Shown here piece by piece: positions 11,960-22,731 of a stretch of 64,000 nt of DNA (the first letter of the stretch is position 1; every line of letters starts with the position of its first letter). Under the pieces are notes generated by a model that made no database searches, was not told the origin of the DNA, and was given only the letters and a program-made list of their open reading frames with translations. A program made the translations under genes and the position numbers. The DNA comes from Mangifera indica (taxonomy: Eukaryota; Streptophyta; Magnoliopsida; Sapindales; Anacardiaceae), in contig NW_025401096.1 of the NCBI RefSeq assembly GCF_011075055.1, positions 124,001 through 188,000 on the forward strand. The letters run 5' to 3'.

Positions 11960-13125
11960 AATAAGGTGATGAAAAAAGACAAGTAGGCTTCACATCTCTT
12001 AACCCAGGTAAAGTGGGCTTGTCTCTAGTTACTTGTACTATTACTACTAATAATAAGCAGTGAAATTAATCACTTTTCTTGGAAGTGCTTTTTCTTTTTG
12101 TGATGTCTTTTAGATACTTCTAGTGCTTTTGATGTTGGCGTAATTTTAGCTTTTTGCTTACTTCCCTTTAAGAGTTGGCAAAATTTTATTTCATCCAAAA
12201 GTTTTATGATATATATATATATGGGTAAGTGATTCTAAATACCCTATTAAAAAGTCGGAATGGTGACTTAAATCGGCCAATTTCATATATATGGAATTGA
12301 AACTTACTCGGAAAGGTCAGTTTCAAATAGAAACCAGAATTGAAATACTGGGTACGCGATGAATTCTATTTCTCTTGGGACTTTTGCTCACCCCTATATG
12401 CATTGATTGTTCAATTTCTTGTCATGTCAATTCAATATCCACTTGAGTTCAGAATCTTGTTCATATTATTTGTGATTTGATTCAGTATCAATACTGAATC
12501 AAACTAGATTGAGAAGGTTTCGGATTGAGAAAATTTATACACAGTTATCGACCAATTTAAGCAGTTTTTATCCTGAAACAAATTGATCAGATACTTCAAT
12601 TGTTGACATATAGCTTGATATAGTGTTAAGTGTTACAGAAATTTGGTTCCTGTAGCTCAGTTTTTCACTTCTATTCTGAATAAAATTAGAAATGTGATAG
12701 ATAGAGTAAAGCCCGTGAGTAAATATTTTAATAATAATTACATTAGGTGTGGTTTCCAGCTGAGTTGGCTCTGGCTTGGATCTCAGCTCGATTCGACTGA
12801 GTTTGAATCAAGCTCAGATGAATTTGAGCTCAATACATGTCTTGGATTCATATGTGTTACCAATTCGAACTCGAGTTGGGAGTTTCTAAACTCGATACAG
12901 TTCACAAACTTATTGAGGGATCAACTTGATCTAAAGCTCAGATCAATTCAATGATAAACTATGATCAAAACAACATTGTCTTGGAATGGTTAATATGATG
13001 TCATTTTGGAAATGGTTAAAATGGCATACCATAATCCTAGTTTGAGTTTCCACTTATGGATGTTTTAACTGAAGAATAAAGTTATTACACAAGGAAAAAA
13101 CATAAAAAGGGAATGTATTCAAAGA
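11960..13125. other. Non-coding stretch with degenerate repeats
   Basis: No gene was recognised. From about 12730 to 13000 there is GAGCTCGATTCGACTGAG-type repeat sequence. The 103-codon frame at 12643-12954 runs through it and is not credible as protein. Confidence 0.45.
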
Positions 13126-13129
13126 ATAA

Positions 13130-13265
13130 AACTATACTCAATTGAATACCTTAATAATATGTCAATATGTGATTGGATGATTTTAAAATTAATGATAAAA
13201 TAACATTCAATTATATGATAATACATCATCTGAATACTCAAAATTAAATACACATGATATTACTC
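13130..13265. repeat. Family A palindromic copy
   Basis: The core is ATATGTCAATATGTGATTG ... CAATTATATGATAATACATC. The outer inverted ends are ACTCAATTGAATACC and ACTCAAAATTAAATAC, one of the better preserved pairs in the window. Confidence 0.5.
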
Positions 13266-13362
13266 TATTTAGAGATATCTATTGAAATCTTATCTATGAC
13301 CAATACAAAATTATTCTCTTTATTTGGTGAAATATATACGTATGAAGTGACAAATGATCAAA

Positions 13363-13640
13363 GGCCAAAAGATTATTTTCACTCGAGCTTTGATGAAATA
13401 ATATTTAATATCATTTAACTTTAAAAAATCTATTTATTCATCTATTGACTATTTCTGTTAATAAAAATCATTATGTGGGTCAATAAGGTCATTTTGCACA
13501 ACCCTTAAAAAATGAGATTTAAAAATATATTTGAAATGCTTTGCTTTTCTCCCTGTCCGTTCCTTATATTTCTATTTTGCCTCTGTCTTCTTCACCAACC
13601 CCTATAATTTTTGCCCTCTAAACAAAATCTCATTCATTTA
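13363..13640. repeat. Family B element, left-end fragment
   Basis: It begins GGCCAAAAGATTATTTTCAC, like other family B ends, and keeps the TTCTGTTAATAAAAATCATT-type interior. It stops where copia gag relic sequence begins, so it is either truncated or inserted into that relic. Confidence 0.4.
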
Positions 13641-14246
13641 TCCATCTAAATATCTGGCAATATTTTTGCCTGAGAACGTCCTAATGTTTTCATTGTAAGT
13701 TAAGTTAACTTTCATATGTTCTTAACTATCAGAAACAGATCATATAACAACTTGAACTTGTTGTTCATCTGTCAAGTTATATCCAACCATTTTCAACTTT
13801 ACTATCACATTCGACATTTTTCTCAAATGTTACTTCATCGTTTAGTTAGGGACCTTTTCATAATTGTCAAATTTGATAGTTAACTGTTTGTGCTTGGAGA
13901 CAATTGTTCCTCCAAACTTTCTCTTTAAAGCCATCCACATGGTTTGAGTAGTCTTATATTGTTGGTACTTATATGTCAGGTCGTCGTTCATGGAGCTTAG
14001 CAAGATTCCTCGAGCAATCAAGTCTTTCTTTTTCCATGTATGATATGTGTCCATATCACGCTTGTATTAGGCATTATTAGGATGTTGCCCCTCAGCTAGC
14101 TAGGGCTTCCCCATTTCCTGATTCACAACCTCAAACATCTCTTGTTCATCAAGGACATAATGCATTTTCAAATGTTAGATGTTATAATTGTCCCTATTCA
14201 ATTTCTCTTCCTTGTTCAAATCAGCAATAATATTTTTGGATGTCAT
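13640..14246 (-). pseudogene. Ty1/copia gag relic (UBN2-type)
   Basis: Read on the minus strand from an ATG at 14246, the protein begins TSKNIIADLNKEEKLN. It continues through an AYHTWKKKD-like region (here TYHTWKKKDLIARGILLSSM), MWMALKRKFGG, LTIKFDNYEK, LTDEQQVQ and EHMKVNLTYNENI. These are the ordered landmarks of the plant copia-type Gag polypeptide domain. The frame is broken by several stop codons, for example just after the VPN at 13842. It lies opposite in orientation to the copia remains at 17.4-24.7 kb, so it belongs to a different insertion. No polymerase part of this element is visible. Confidence 0.7.
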
Positions 14247-14249
14247 TAC

Positions 14250-16240
14250 TTATAAGACAAAAACATATTAAACGCAACATCAACTACTGAAGATATATAC
14301 ACATTTATTGTCATACTCATGCATTAAAATTAAAAATATCTCATTTAAGATATAGAATCAAAAGTTCACTATATTTCTAATAATCTTTTATAATTCAAAT
14401 ATTCGATATTTTAAAATTTAATATAATTGCAGCAATGTTAATTCTAAATAAGAATTTTTTAAAATTCCCTAATATTGGAATTCTCACAAAGCAACATATC
14501 AATTGTCGGATGAACAAACAAACAAAATAATAATAATAATAATAATAATAACTTTGTGTGTGTGTGTGTTATTTAATAACGTTCATTACAAATAGTTCTA
14601 GTTAGTAAATATGGGAATGAGAAATAAATAGTATGGGAACTGTACAGACATGATACGACGAATGGTAAAAAATACATTTGTAAAAAAATAGTCATAAAAT
14701 TCAGGTACAAAAAAAATACGGAACTTGTATAGATAGGTTTAATATAACACATCGTTAATAATACATTTTAAAAAAAAATGACAATATCAATAATAATTTT
14801 AGTACTTTTCATATATCTCTTAGTTAAAATTAATATAATAAATTATATGTAAAGTATTTAATTATTATTGAAGTGGATACTCATACTTGTATTGTATAAC
14901 ATAAAACAATACTATGCGTACACACTTTTAATATATAAATAAGCGCACACTTATGTGTGTCATTATATGATTGTGTTATTTTATCTTTAATTCAAACAAA
15001 ATTAATAAAAAATTGATGCCTCAAATCAATTTGTATATCAAACATTAAAGAAATTACAAATATGGCAAAGTTACAAATAAACAAAGGAAAAAATACTGAA
15101 AATTTACCTTTTCGAAGAATAATGAAGATAAAGAGTTAAGCCTGACAAAAAGAAATGCACCAATTTGGTGTAAAAAAATTATGTAAAAAAATTTTTACTG
15201 ATGTTATGAATATAAATCTAATGCTATAAATGGAGAGGTTAGGGTAAACAAATGGTTTTTTTTTTTGTTGGCATTATAATTAATTGAAAATTAAGGGAAC
15301 ATTTTCATACTTTAGACTTGGGCATCGAAACGGCTTCATTTTGGATTTCTTTAAAAATTCAAGAAAAGGGAAAACTAATAAAACAGTCATTTAATACGTA
15401 TTTAATAAATTTTGGGTTTAAAAATTTGAAATGTCTTGTTTAATACATGAACTAAACGAGAAGATGAATTATTCGTATTTTTACTAATTAGGCAAATAGC
15501 ATTTATAATATATAGGATTATATATATGAAATCTAATCATTTCAATTATGACTAGGACCAATTTCTGAACTATTCTTAATCCAAGACTTATAATCATTTA
15601 AACAAGGCATTTTATGTGTCAACTATTCTTCAGATCTATTGTTTGATCTCCACTCGAAATCAAGAAAGGCCATTTCATCTTCCCCCACAATTGTTGGAGT
15701 TACTTTATCCATGATAAAGTTCTTATATTGTTTGCGATAACCCATATGCCTCACACTCCGTTGATTTGGGAAAATAGATAGAGTTGTGGATTTTCTTACA
15801 TTCCTTACAATGCTTCACTCTTTAGCAAGTTGCAATCCTTTCACATAATCCCAAAAGGTCTTCACATTCTTGTCCTAGACAAGATTAATTATTACGAGAG
15901 TCCAATGGTCCAGCAAGGACTCAAATAGACTAATTATCCTCTCCTTTTTGAATAAGAATACGCAATTTTGTTTTAATTCTTTATATCTATTATTTATAGT
16001 CCCAATTTGTGCCAATAGATTGTGAGATGGCCTTAGCTTATAGTTTAAATAATAGTCCTTAGTCAATATATTCATCCTATACATGAAAAATAGACAAAAT
16101 AAATTACACATGCATAATAACACAAACAAACATAAGTTAACATGTTATTTAGCATTGTATCATTTAAAACATGTGCCTGGAAACACTGTTATGTGTTTGC
16201 TTAAGTTGAAAAAAAGGTCACACAAACTTTCACATGCAAT
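14250..16240. other. Non-coding stretch, possible degraded transposon
   Basis: No intact gene is present. (AAT)n and (TG)n microsatellites lie at about 14526-14569. On the minus strand around 15640-15880 a KTFWDYVKG-like reading with nearby CKECKK suggests a decayed BED zinc finger, but it needs a frameshift and is weak. Confidence 0.3.
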
Positions 16241-16254
16241 AGGACATACTAGAT

Positions 16255-16560
16255 TTGAGTCAACACACTGATCCGAGCTTGAATGCATTGTTACATGTTA
16301 GTGTGATGGTTCCACGTGCCAAAATAAGCTCTCACACACTTGCATGCTTTGAAACAGTGTCTCTACACACTTTCATGCATTGGAACAATGTTGCATGCTC
16401 CCTAGATACACTACCACGTGTCGTTGCCAAACTTTTGATCTTTGTCAATCAATTGTTGATTGTTGACCAATCAAACATTGACTATTGACCAGTCAACTGA
16501 ACTGTGGGTGTTGACTCAGGTCAGGTCATCTAATTGACTAAGTGGGTTGATCCATTGACC
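16255..16560. promoter_or_regulatory. W-box and G-box cluster in an LTR-like stretch
   Basis: Eight TTGAC cores on either strand fall in 16444-16559 (16444, 16463, 16478, 16485, 16492, 16511, 16534, 16555). Two CACGTG G-boxes lie just upstream (16313-16318, 16415-16420). Imperfect direct repeats of ACACACTTGCATGCTTTGAA occur at 16333-16391. TTGAC cores are binding sites of WRKY factors and CACGTG of bZIP/bHLH factors. No gene start follows, so this may be promoter sequence of a decayed LTR. Confidence 0.35.
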
Positions 16561-17044
16561 AACAAGATTCAATTGATCAAACAGGTTAGATAATCGATTT
16601 TTTCCAACTTGATTGCCACCTGTGCGCATGAAGAACCCTAACTCTCGATTAGTTAAATTGGTCATCTTTTGGCCATTGATCAGTGACTGAAGGTTAGGCT
16701 TTTGAAGAGCTCTGTATGATAGTCCTATTCAGACCAATTACTAACAATAACTCATCAAAATCCAATGGAACCAAGGCATCAAAGGTCACGATTTTTCAAT
16801 AATTTTTGGCCTCTGATTTTGTCAATTCAAGGCTAAATTTGACACAATTTTCAATGCAAATCATGAAAAAATCATTCAGACTTTATCTTAAAATGATTTT
16901 AAGCATTAATTTCGTGTAATTTATATTAATTGAATATTAACCCTAAGTCCAAATTTAATTAAATTTAAGCCAAAAATTAACTTAATCCAAAATATAATTT
17001 CTACAAAAGCACAAACATGATTTTAGTTTAATCATCAACTAAAT

Positions 17045-17315
17045 ATCCAAACTCTGATTTACTGTAAAATTAACATAGGATTGAAATTACATACTCAAAT
17101 TATAATATGAGCAAATTGATGATTATTCAAAGCTAGATGATTAAATTTCCACAACCCAATTTGCTTCAATGCACCATAGAAATCAATTCTATATGTGTGT
17201 TTTTTCTTCTATGAAAACACCAGAAAGAAGAAGCAGGAGAGTTTTTGGCTTTTGCATGTGTTTACTACATTGGGAGTTCAGCGACAACTTTGGGACTTTA
17301 AATAAAGTCCCAACT
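17045..17315 (-). repeat. Dispersed repeat, inverse partner of 25895-26165
   Basis: The reverse complement of this segment matches 25895-26165 along nearly its whole length. Shared blocks include ATTGAAGCAAATTGGGTT, GAATTGATTTCTA, TCCTGCTTCTTCT and CTCCCAATG-AGTAAACACA. The family is unknown: it could be a piece of an LTR or a captured gene fragment. Confidence 0.55.
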
Positions 17316-17432
17316 ACCTTCAAACTCCCTTAACTGCCATCACAGTAATGTAAAATAACACACATTAGCCATGGGTCAGGTCAACCCATCATGGGTGGAC
17401 CAAGCCTAATATATTAAGTTTTGTCATCCCTT

Positions 17433-17844
17433 GATAAAGAAAAATGGCAAGCAGCATTAAAAGATTATATGAAATCCATGAAATAAACCAAGTCTGGAGT
17501 TTGATTGACTTACCACTACGTCAAAAACCCATTGGGAATAAATGGTTCTCAAAAATTAAATGTAAGACGGATGGTTCAATAGATATATACAAAGTTTTTC
17601 TTATGGTGAAACGCTATATCTAACAAGAAGGTATAGATTATAAAGAAATATTTTTGCCAATTGTGAGATTTACTTCAATTTATTTGATTTTAGCTATCAT
17701 AACACATTTGGATTTAAAGTTGTATCAATAGATGTCAAGGTAGATTTCCTTAATAGAAAGCTTGACAAAGAAATCTACATAGAACAACTTATAGGTTTCG
17801 TTGTTAAGAGTCAAAAACATAAAGTGTGCAAGCTTCAAAGATCA
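17433..17844 (+). pseudogene. Ty1/copia reverse transcriptase relic, 5' part
   Basis: Readable landmarks in order are KEKWQAALKDYMKSM, KPIGNKWFSKIK, TDGSIDIYK, QEGIDYKEIF, VRFTSIYLILAI and KVCKLQ-like KCASFK. These match the N-terminal half of the copia reverse transcriptase. Stop codons and frameshifts are frequent. The reading breaks exactly at GATCA, where the gypsy element begins, and resumes at 23063 with the next codons of the same motif (SIYDLKQ), so the gypsy element inserted into this relic. Confidence 0.75.
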
Positions 17845-18224
17845 TGTTAGACCTACAAGGAGGAGGAGATCAAATCCCAAGTACCAAGATTAAAGCCACA
17901 GTTGAAGCTCTGAAGATAAGGGATTGACTTGACTATTAGCCATTACAAGAGATATTGATGCTGCTGTTAAGATTGCTTCATTTTAGGAATTCTAGGATAT
18001 GGTAGACTTGGTTCAATTTGTTGAGAATAATTAGCATTGTTAGTTTCAATTGCTATTATAAATAGGTAGCTACTGCTTTGTTAAAAGGGCAGAGAATTAA
18101 TAAGCATTGTAAGGGGTTTTGTCCACACCACAAGTTGGATAAATTTAGTGAAAATAAGTACATTCCTGTTTGATTCAGAACAAACAATCTTCGTTACATA
18201 GCATAGCCAGAATAAGTTCTATCA
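17845..18224 (+). repeat. 5' LTR of the gypsy element
   Basis: This 380-bp LTR has TG...CA ends. It differs from the 3' LTR at 17901 (G/A), 17942 (A/G), 17964 (C/T) and 18166 (C/T). It contains a TATA-like TATTATAAATA. The first 49 bases correspond to the terminal codons of pol in the 3' copy. Confidence 0.95.
18054..18064 (+). promoter_or_regulatory. LTR TATA box
   Basis: TATTATAAATA lies about 160 bases before the LTR end, a typical place for the Pol II promoter of a plant LTR element. The same sequence is at 22892-22902 in the 3' LTR. Confidence 0.5.
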
Positions 18225-18227
18225 ACT

Positions 18228-18239
18228 TGGTATCAGAGC
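18228..18239 (+). other. Primer-binding site (initiator tRNA-Met)
   Basis: TGGTATCAGAGC matches the complement of the initiator tRNA-Met 3' end. It begins three bases after the 5' LTR, as expected for minus-strand priming in plant LTR retrotransposons. Confidence 0.9.
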
Positions 18240-18248
18240 AGGTTGATC

Positions 18249-20516
18249 ATGGCTACAAACAGAGATCGAATTGACCATCTTGAGACCGAATTGCAAGAAA
18301 TACGTGACCTGTTCAGAAACGCCACTTCAGAGAATGGGGAAACACGAGTTCGACTCACGGGAATGGAAGGAAAGCTGCAAGAAGTGTTAGAGTCAATCTC
18401 AAGCCTTCGAATTTCTGGAGAGAAAGCCATACCAGGACCAGCTGAACCTGGTTCCTCATCATGGAGAAATGAGCCAGAAGAAGGATTTCAGCCATCAAAC
18501 CGCTTCATTAAGCTGGAATTCCCTAAGTTTGCAGGTGACAACCCAACTGAGTGGCTTAACCGTGTGGAGCAGTACTTTGAATTTCAGGAAACCAATGAAA
18601 CTCGGAAGGTTCAGCTTGCAGCTTTTCATCTACAGGGGGAAGCTAACCAATGGTGGCAATGGCTTAAGCGAGTCCAACGTGACGAAGGGGTGAACATTAC
18701 TTGGAGAATCTTTAAAAGAGAGGTTCTAGCTCGATTTGGTCCAACTGGATACGAGTGCTTTGATGAAGCTTTATCCCGCGTCAAGCAAACTAGAAGTTTA
18801 CGAGACTATCAATGTGAATTCGAGAAGTTAGCAAACAGGGTCATGGGATGGCCACAAACAGCGTTAATTGGAACTTTTTTGGGCGGATTGAAAGACGAAA
18901 TTACAGACGAAGTTCGGATGGCCAGGCCGCAATCACTTCGAGATGCAATCGGTATCGCTAGAATGAAAGATGAGCAAATCACCAGAAAACGCAGGCAAGG
19001 GAGATTCGATCTGGGGAAAAGCACAACTCAAAGATCAAATAACCAGACCACTACCAATCCCAACTTTTTATCCACCACGACCACTCCCCGAAATGGGAAC
19101 GGAACCAGTTTTAAAAGATTGTCTTGGGACGAGATGCAAAGGCGAAGAGAGAAGGGTCAATGTTTCAATTGCAATGAAAAGTTCACACCAGGACATAGAT
19201 GCAGTGTACCGCCATTATTCATGATTGAAGGAGGTGACTTCAAAAACGAAGAAACCGAAAAAACTGCGATGGAATGGGAATCAGAAGAAAATGGTGACCT
19301 AGCCGAAATTATTCTTCATGCATTCTCAGGATGGAAAGGCCCACGAACTCTGAAATTACAAGCCTTAATCGGAAACCAGCCTGTTACGGTGTTGGTTGAC
19401 AGTGGCTCTAGTCACAATTTCGTAAGCGATAGGTTGGTTCAACTACTGCATTTACCAGTCACTCCTACAGATGAATTTAAGGTGAAGATAGCTGATGGGG
19501 GGCACTTAGCATGCCAAGAAAAGCTAGACCAGGTGAAGTTACAAATACAAGGAACCATCATTACCGTAACTTTATTCGCAATTCCTCTGCAAGGGATGGA
19601 TATTGTGTTAGGCGTACAATGGCTTAAAGAACTGGGTCCGGTTCTATGCGATTGGGATAAATTAGTAATGCAGTTTTATACAGAAGGGAAGATGAAGACA
19701 CTGCATGGGATGCAAGATCCAACCTCAACAGCAATTTCTATCCAAACTCTTGAAAAGGAGTTGAATAATGGTGGGACTCTTTTTACAGTAATCTTAGGAA
19801 ACGCAGGAAATGATATTCAGACCTCTCCAGATAACTCTCCAGATATAAACCAGATATTATCCAATTATTACAAGATTTTTGAGGAGCCCAAATCATTACC
19901 ACCAGCCAGGGACATCGACCACAGAATTCCATTGAAAGAAGGAGTTTCGGCTATAAATGTGAGACCTTACTGTTACGTATATTTTAAAAAAAATGAAATT
20001 GAACGACAAGTGACAGAAATGCTGCAAAATGGAATTATTAGGCCTAGCCAAAGTCCTTTTTCATCTCCGGTTTTACTGGTTAAAAAGAAGGACGGCACTT
20101 GGAGGTTTTGTACCGATTACAAAGCACTAAACGAGGCGACCATCAAAGACCGATTTTCGATTCCAACAGTGGATGACATGATCGATGAATTATATGGAGC
20201 TTACTATTTCACTAAATTGGACCTTAGAGCTGGATATCATCAGATTCGAGTTCACCCTGAGGATGTGCATAAAACAGCATTCAGGACCCACAATGGCCAT
20301 TACGAATATCTAGTCATGCCATTCGGTTTGTGCAATGCCCCTTCAACATTCCAAGCCACGATGAATTCAATTTTTAAAGCCATATTACGCAAGTTCGTAT
20401 TGGTTTTCTTTGATGACATCCTAATCTATAGTCAATCATGGGAGGATCACTTAAGTCATTTGCGCACAGTATTGGAAATTTTGAGCAAGGAACAATTTTT
20501 TTTTAAAGTTGTCTAA
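18249..20516 (+). CDS. Gypsy Gag-protease-reverse transcriptase frame (ends at a frameshift)
   Basis: The ATG at 18249 lies nine bases after the primer site. The frame gives 755 residues. A coiled-coil-like N-terminus is followed by the retrotransposon Gag domain (WLNRVEQYFEF near residue 100) and a zinc knuckle with Cys305, Cys308, His316, Cys318 in the C-x2-C-x7-H-x-C form usual in plant gypsy elements. The protease has DSGSSHN with Asp384. Reverse transcriptase includes WRFCTDYKALN, LDLRAGYHQI and the FFDD catalytic box at 720-723. The frame closes prematurely at 20516 because of an extra base in or near a 9-T run (20496-20504); the remaining domains continue in the next frame. This is the normal single polyprotein of the family, interrupted once. 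Confidence 0.9.
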   Translation: MATNRDRIDHLETELQEIRDLFRNATSENGETRVRLTGMEGKLQEVLESISSLRISGEKAIPGPAEPGSSSWRNEPEEGFQPSNRFIKLEFPKFAGDNPTEWLNRVEQYFEFQETNETRKVQLAAFHLQGEANQWWQWLKRVQRDEGVNITWRIFKREVLARFGPTGYECFDEALSRVKQTRSLRDYQCEFEKLANRVMGWPQTALIGTFLGGLKDEITDEVRMARPQSLRDAIGIARMKDEQITRKRRQGRFDLGKSTTQRSNNQTTTNPNFLSTTTTPRNGNGTSFKRLSWDEMQRRREKGQCFNCNEKFTPGHRCSVPPLFMIEGGDFKNEETEKTAMEWESEENGDLAEIILHAFSGWKGPRTLKLQALIGNQPVTVLVDSGSSHNFVSDRLVQLLHLPVTPTDEFKVKIADGGHLACQEKLDQVKLQIQGTIITVTLFAIPLQGMDIVLGVQWLKELGPVLCDWDKLVMQFYTEGKMKTLHGMQDPTSTAISIQTLEKELNNGGTLFTVILGNAGNDIQTSPDNSPDINQILSNYYKIFEEPKSLPPARDIDHRIPLKEGVSAINVRPYCYVYFKKNEIERQVTEMLQNGIIRPSQSPFSSPVLLVKKKDGTWRFCTDYKALNEATIKDRFSIPTVDDMIDELYGAYYFTKLDLRAGYHQIRVHPEDVHKTAFRTHNGHYEYLVMPFGLCNAPSTFQATMNSIFKAILRKFVLVFFDDILIYSQSWEDHLSHLRTVLEILSKEQFFFKVV

Positions 20517-22731
20517 ATGTGCTTTCGGTCAAACTAAAATTGAATACTTGGGGCATTTTATTTCAAGAGAAGGAGTACAAGTTGATGACAGCAAAATCAC
20601 AGCCATGAAGAGGTGGCCGAAACCGAAAAATGTAACTGAACTTCGAGGATTTCTGGGCTTAACAGGATATTACAGGAAATTTGTTCGAAACTATGGGACC
20701 ATTGCCACACCACTCACCCAATTATTAAAAAAAGGCCAATTTAATTGGAACGAAGAGGCAGAATCCGCGTTTCAGACTTTGAAAGAAGCCATGACAACCA
20801 CACCTGTGCTGGCAATTCCCAATTTTCAGGAAACCTTTGTCATAGAAGCTGATGCATCTGATGCTGGTATAGGAGCAGTGTTGTCTCAAAAAGGGCGTCC
20901 TGTAGCTTACTTAAGCCGAGCCTTAGGACCTCAGAAAAAGGCTTGGCCCATTTATTCGAAGGAAATGTTGGCAATAATAGAGGCGGTAAAGAATTGGAGA
21001 CCATATTTATTAGGAAGAAAATTCCAAATTCTGACAGATCAACAGAGCTTGCGATACTTCCTAAACCAGAGGGTGATCATGCCAGAACAACAGAAATGGG
21101 TTACCAAACTCCTAGGATATGAGTACGAAATAAAATATCGGCCTTGCAGAGAGAATAGTGCGGCAGATTCCTTGTCTAGGGAGGAGGAAGCAGCAATATT
21201 GTGGGGAATTTCTACACTTGAATTTAAGATTTGGGATGAATTAAAAAGTGAATGTGTGAATAATTCGTGGGTCCAGCAAATCTTGTCAAAACAAGAAGGT
21301 GCAGCTGAAAAGGACCCTAATTTTGATTGGATAGATGGCTTGTTATGTTTTAAAGGAAGAGTTGTGGTGCCTCCAGATTCAAAATTGAAAGCATGTCTGC
21401 TACAAGAATTTCATGTGAACAAAACTAGTGGACATTCAGGAGTTCTACGCACTTTGAAAAGATTAATGCAAAGCTTTTTCTGGTTCGGCATGCGAAAAGA
21501 TGTCAAAAATTTTGTAGCGTCTTGCGATGTCTGCCAACGTAACAAGGTAGAATCCAAAACACCTGCGGGACTGTTGCAACCTCTGTCGATACCATCTCAA
21601 GTATGGGAAGACATCTCAATGGATTTTATTGAAGGACTTCCGAATTCTCATGGTAAAAGTGTGATATTCGTCGTGGTGGACAGGTTAACAAAGTATGCTC
21701 ATTTTATCGTCATAAGCCATCCGTTTACTGCCAAAAGTATAGCTGAAGTGTTCGTGGATAGGGTGGCTCGATTACATGGAATCCCACGAAATATTGTGAG
21801 TGATCGGGATGTTGTGTTTACAAGCAAATTTTGGCAAGAGTTCTTTAAATTACAAGGCACACAATTAAAGATGTCGTCAGCTTACAATCCAGAAACCGAT
21901 GGACAAACTGAAGTAGTTAACCGAAGCCTTCAACAATACCTCCGTTGTATGACAAGTCAAAACCCGAAGCAGTGGAGTAGCCAATTACCATGGGCAGAAT
22001 TTTGGTACAATACAACATTCAACAGTGCAATCGACATCACTCCTTTTCAAGCTCTCTATGGCCGGCCACCCCCAAGTATGGTTCGGCATCTACCAGGCAG
22101 TGCTACGGTAAATGAAGTTGATCAAGAACTGACAAATCGAGATGCGTTATTAAAATTGCTCAAACAAAACCTGGAAAAAGCACAAAATAGGATGAAACAG
22201 ATGGCAGACCGACATCGACGAGATGAACAGTTTGAGGTCGGTGATCAAGTGTATTTAAAACTCCAGCACTTTCGACAGAATTCTGTCTTCAGAAGGGCAA
22301 ATAAAAAATTAGCAAGTAAATTTTTTGGCCCTTATCCCATTATCAAAAAAATCGGTGCTGTGGCTTATGAGCTAGCGCTTCCTGAAGGTTCTCGAATCCA
22401 TCCGATTTTTCACATATCTTGTCTTAAAAAAAGGATTGGTGATAATCTAATTCCAATTAGTGCAGTACCACCAGTCTTGGATGATGGAAGTTTACAGGTC
22501 AGTCCCAAAGCAATTAAAATGAATCGGTGGGTCAAAGTGGGCAAACGAATACAGCCTGAAATTCTTGTTGAGTGGCAACATCTTCCTGCCGAGGAAGCAA
22601 CGTGGGAGCCAGTGGATGTGTTCGAACAGCAATTTCCAGACTTTAATCATGAGGACATGATTGATCTTCCAGGGGCGGCAGATGTTAGACCTACAAGGAG
22701 GAGGAGATCAAATCCCAAGTACCAAGATTAA
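20509..22731 (+). pseudogene. Gypsy pol continuation: RT end, RNase H, integrase, chromodomain
   Basis: This frame continues the polyprotein after the frameshift and has no ATG of its own at the join, so it is unlikely to be translated separately. It shows the end of reverse transcriptase (GYYRKFV), RNase H (first Asp codon at 20851, in EADASDAGIG), and the integrase zinc finger with His codons 21412 and 21433 and Cys codons 21523 and 21532. The integrase catalytic triad is Asp 21622, Asp 21802, Glu 21910, with 35 residues between the last two (D,D35E). The C-terminal module IHPIFHISCLKK is followed by a chromodomain (ILVEWQHLPAEEATWE). Chromodomains direct integration towards modified chromatin. 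The last 49 bases, including the TAA, lie inside the 3' LTR. Confidence 0.88.

Noticed and set aside
12643..12954. A 103-codon frame upstream of a family A copy
   Set aside because: It runs through degenerate GAGCTCGATT-type repeat sequence that recurs elsewhere without an open frame.
20490..20520. Programmed ribosomal frameshift in the gypsy polyprotein
   Set aside because: Plant gypsy elements of this type normally carry a single continuous frame here, and the shift falls inside the reverse transcriptase domain at a homopolymer; an indel or sequencing error is more likely.
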